From contig NZ_LR778301.1 of NCBI RefSeq assembly GCF_902813185.1, positions 3,514,001 to 3,578,000 of the forward strand: a stretch of 64,000 nucleotides of DNA. The letters run 5' to 3'. Source of the stretch: Denitratisoma oestradiolicum. Its GTDB lineage: Bacteria; Pseudomonadota; Gammaproteobacteria; Burkholderiales; Rhodocyclaceae. The stretch's first letter is position 1. Each line of letters opens with the position of its first letter. Made by a program: the position numbers and the translations under genes. This document shows, piece after piece, positions 63,795 through 64,000 of the stretch. Below the pieces are notes generated by a model. The model worked only from the letters and a program-made list of their open reading frames with translations. It was not told the origin of the DNA and did not search any database.

Positions 63795-64000
63795 TGGCAG
63801 CAGATCTTTCCGCCAAGCTGCGGATCACCGAGATATTCCATTCGATCCAGGGCGAGTCCACCCGCGTGGGCCTGCCCAGCATCTTCGTCCGGCTCACCGG
63901 CTGCCCCCTGCGATGCGACTGGTGCGATACCGACTATGCCTTCAGCGGCGGCGAAACCATGACCGTCGGCACGGTACTGGAAAAGGTGGCAGCCCTGGGC
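63794..64000 (+). CDS. queE: 7-carboxy-7-deazaguanine synthase QueE (partial, cut by window end)
   Basis: QueE is a radical-SAM enzyme of queuosine synthesis. Only the first 69 codons are present. The GTG start shares one base with the cpoB stop. The frame shows KLRITEIFHSIQGESTRVGL, FVRLTGCPLRCDWCDTDYAF (with the CxxxCxxC cluster motif) and SGGETMTV. Its position after cpoB is the common beta/gammaproteobacterial order. The remaining two thirds lie beyond the window. Confidence 0.93.
   Translation, partial: MAADLSAKLRITEIFHSIQGESTRVGLPSIFVRLTGCPLRCDWCDTDYAFSGGETMTVGTVLEKVAALG

Overview
The window is GC-rich, densely coding bacterial chromosome. Its gene order (flagellar and chemotaxis blocks, then metK, ahcY, tlyA, metF, yebC, ruvCAB, ybgC-tolQRAB-pal-cpoB-queE), the SAH riboswitch in front of ahcY, the paired MotAB/MotCD stators and the FlhF/FlhG plus FliA/FlgM regulation all point to a betaproteobacterium. 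I place it in or near the Rhodocyclales, with a polar flagellum; both points are inference. No rRNA, tRNA, CRISPR array, insertion sequence or phage gene is visible.

Layout. (1) 69-6038, plus strand: fliK-L-M-N-O-P-Q-R, the switch and export-gate genes. (2) 6046-19554, minus strand: flgB-C-D-E-F-G-H-I-J-K-L followed by a small lipoprotein gene, covering rod, hook, rings and hook-filament junction. A good sigma-54 type site precedes flgB and a near-perfect one precedes flgK. (3) 19769-21342, plus strand: flgA, flgM (with a sigma-28-like promoter) and flgN. (4) 21349-36378, minus strand: motA-motB, two cheV, cheY, cheZ, cheA, flhB, flhA, flhF, flhG, fliA, motC, motD. (5) 36522-48402: a methionine/SAM-cycle block (metK with a long structured leader, ahcY with an SAH riboswitch, tlyA, metF, a dodecin). 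It is interrupted by an HD-GYP gene and two paralogous TonB-dependent receptors, each with a double-hairpin terminator. (6) 48411-56766: a DMT transporter, a HerA-like ATPase, yebC, and a ruv operon in which ruvC, ruvA and ruvB alternate with a UGT-like glycosyltransferase, a UbiA-family prenyltransferase and an SRPBCC lipid-binding-type protein. (7) 56797-58805: a lower-GC insert with an acetyltransferase and two glycosyltransferases. (8) 58860-64000: ybgC-tolQRAB-pal-cpoB and the start of queE.

The points most worth following up are these. The ruv operon carries an interleaved GT/UbiA/SRPBCC gene set, joined by stop/start overlaps. The metK leader begins at a clear promoter and can form competing stems, but I do not recognise its class. 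Two families of dispersed intergenic repeats are present, one with compensatory changes in a hairpin. FlgE, FlgK and FlgL are enlarged by repeated beta-modules shared between them. A 31-bp near-perfect palindrome overlaps the flhB ribosome-binding site. CheZ has a duplicated acidic/LQALFDS motif at its N terminus.

Start sites were moved downstream from the longest open frame wherever a Shine-Dalgarno sequence, a family-typical N terminus or a stop/start overlap supported it.
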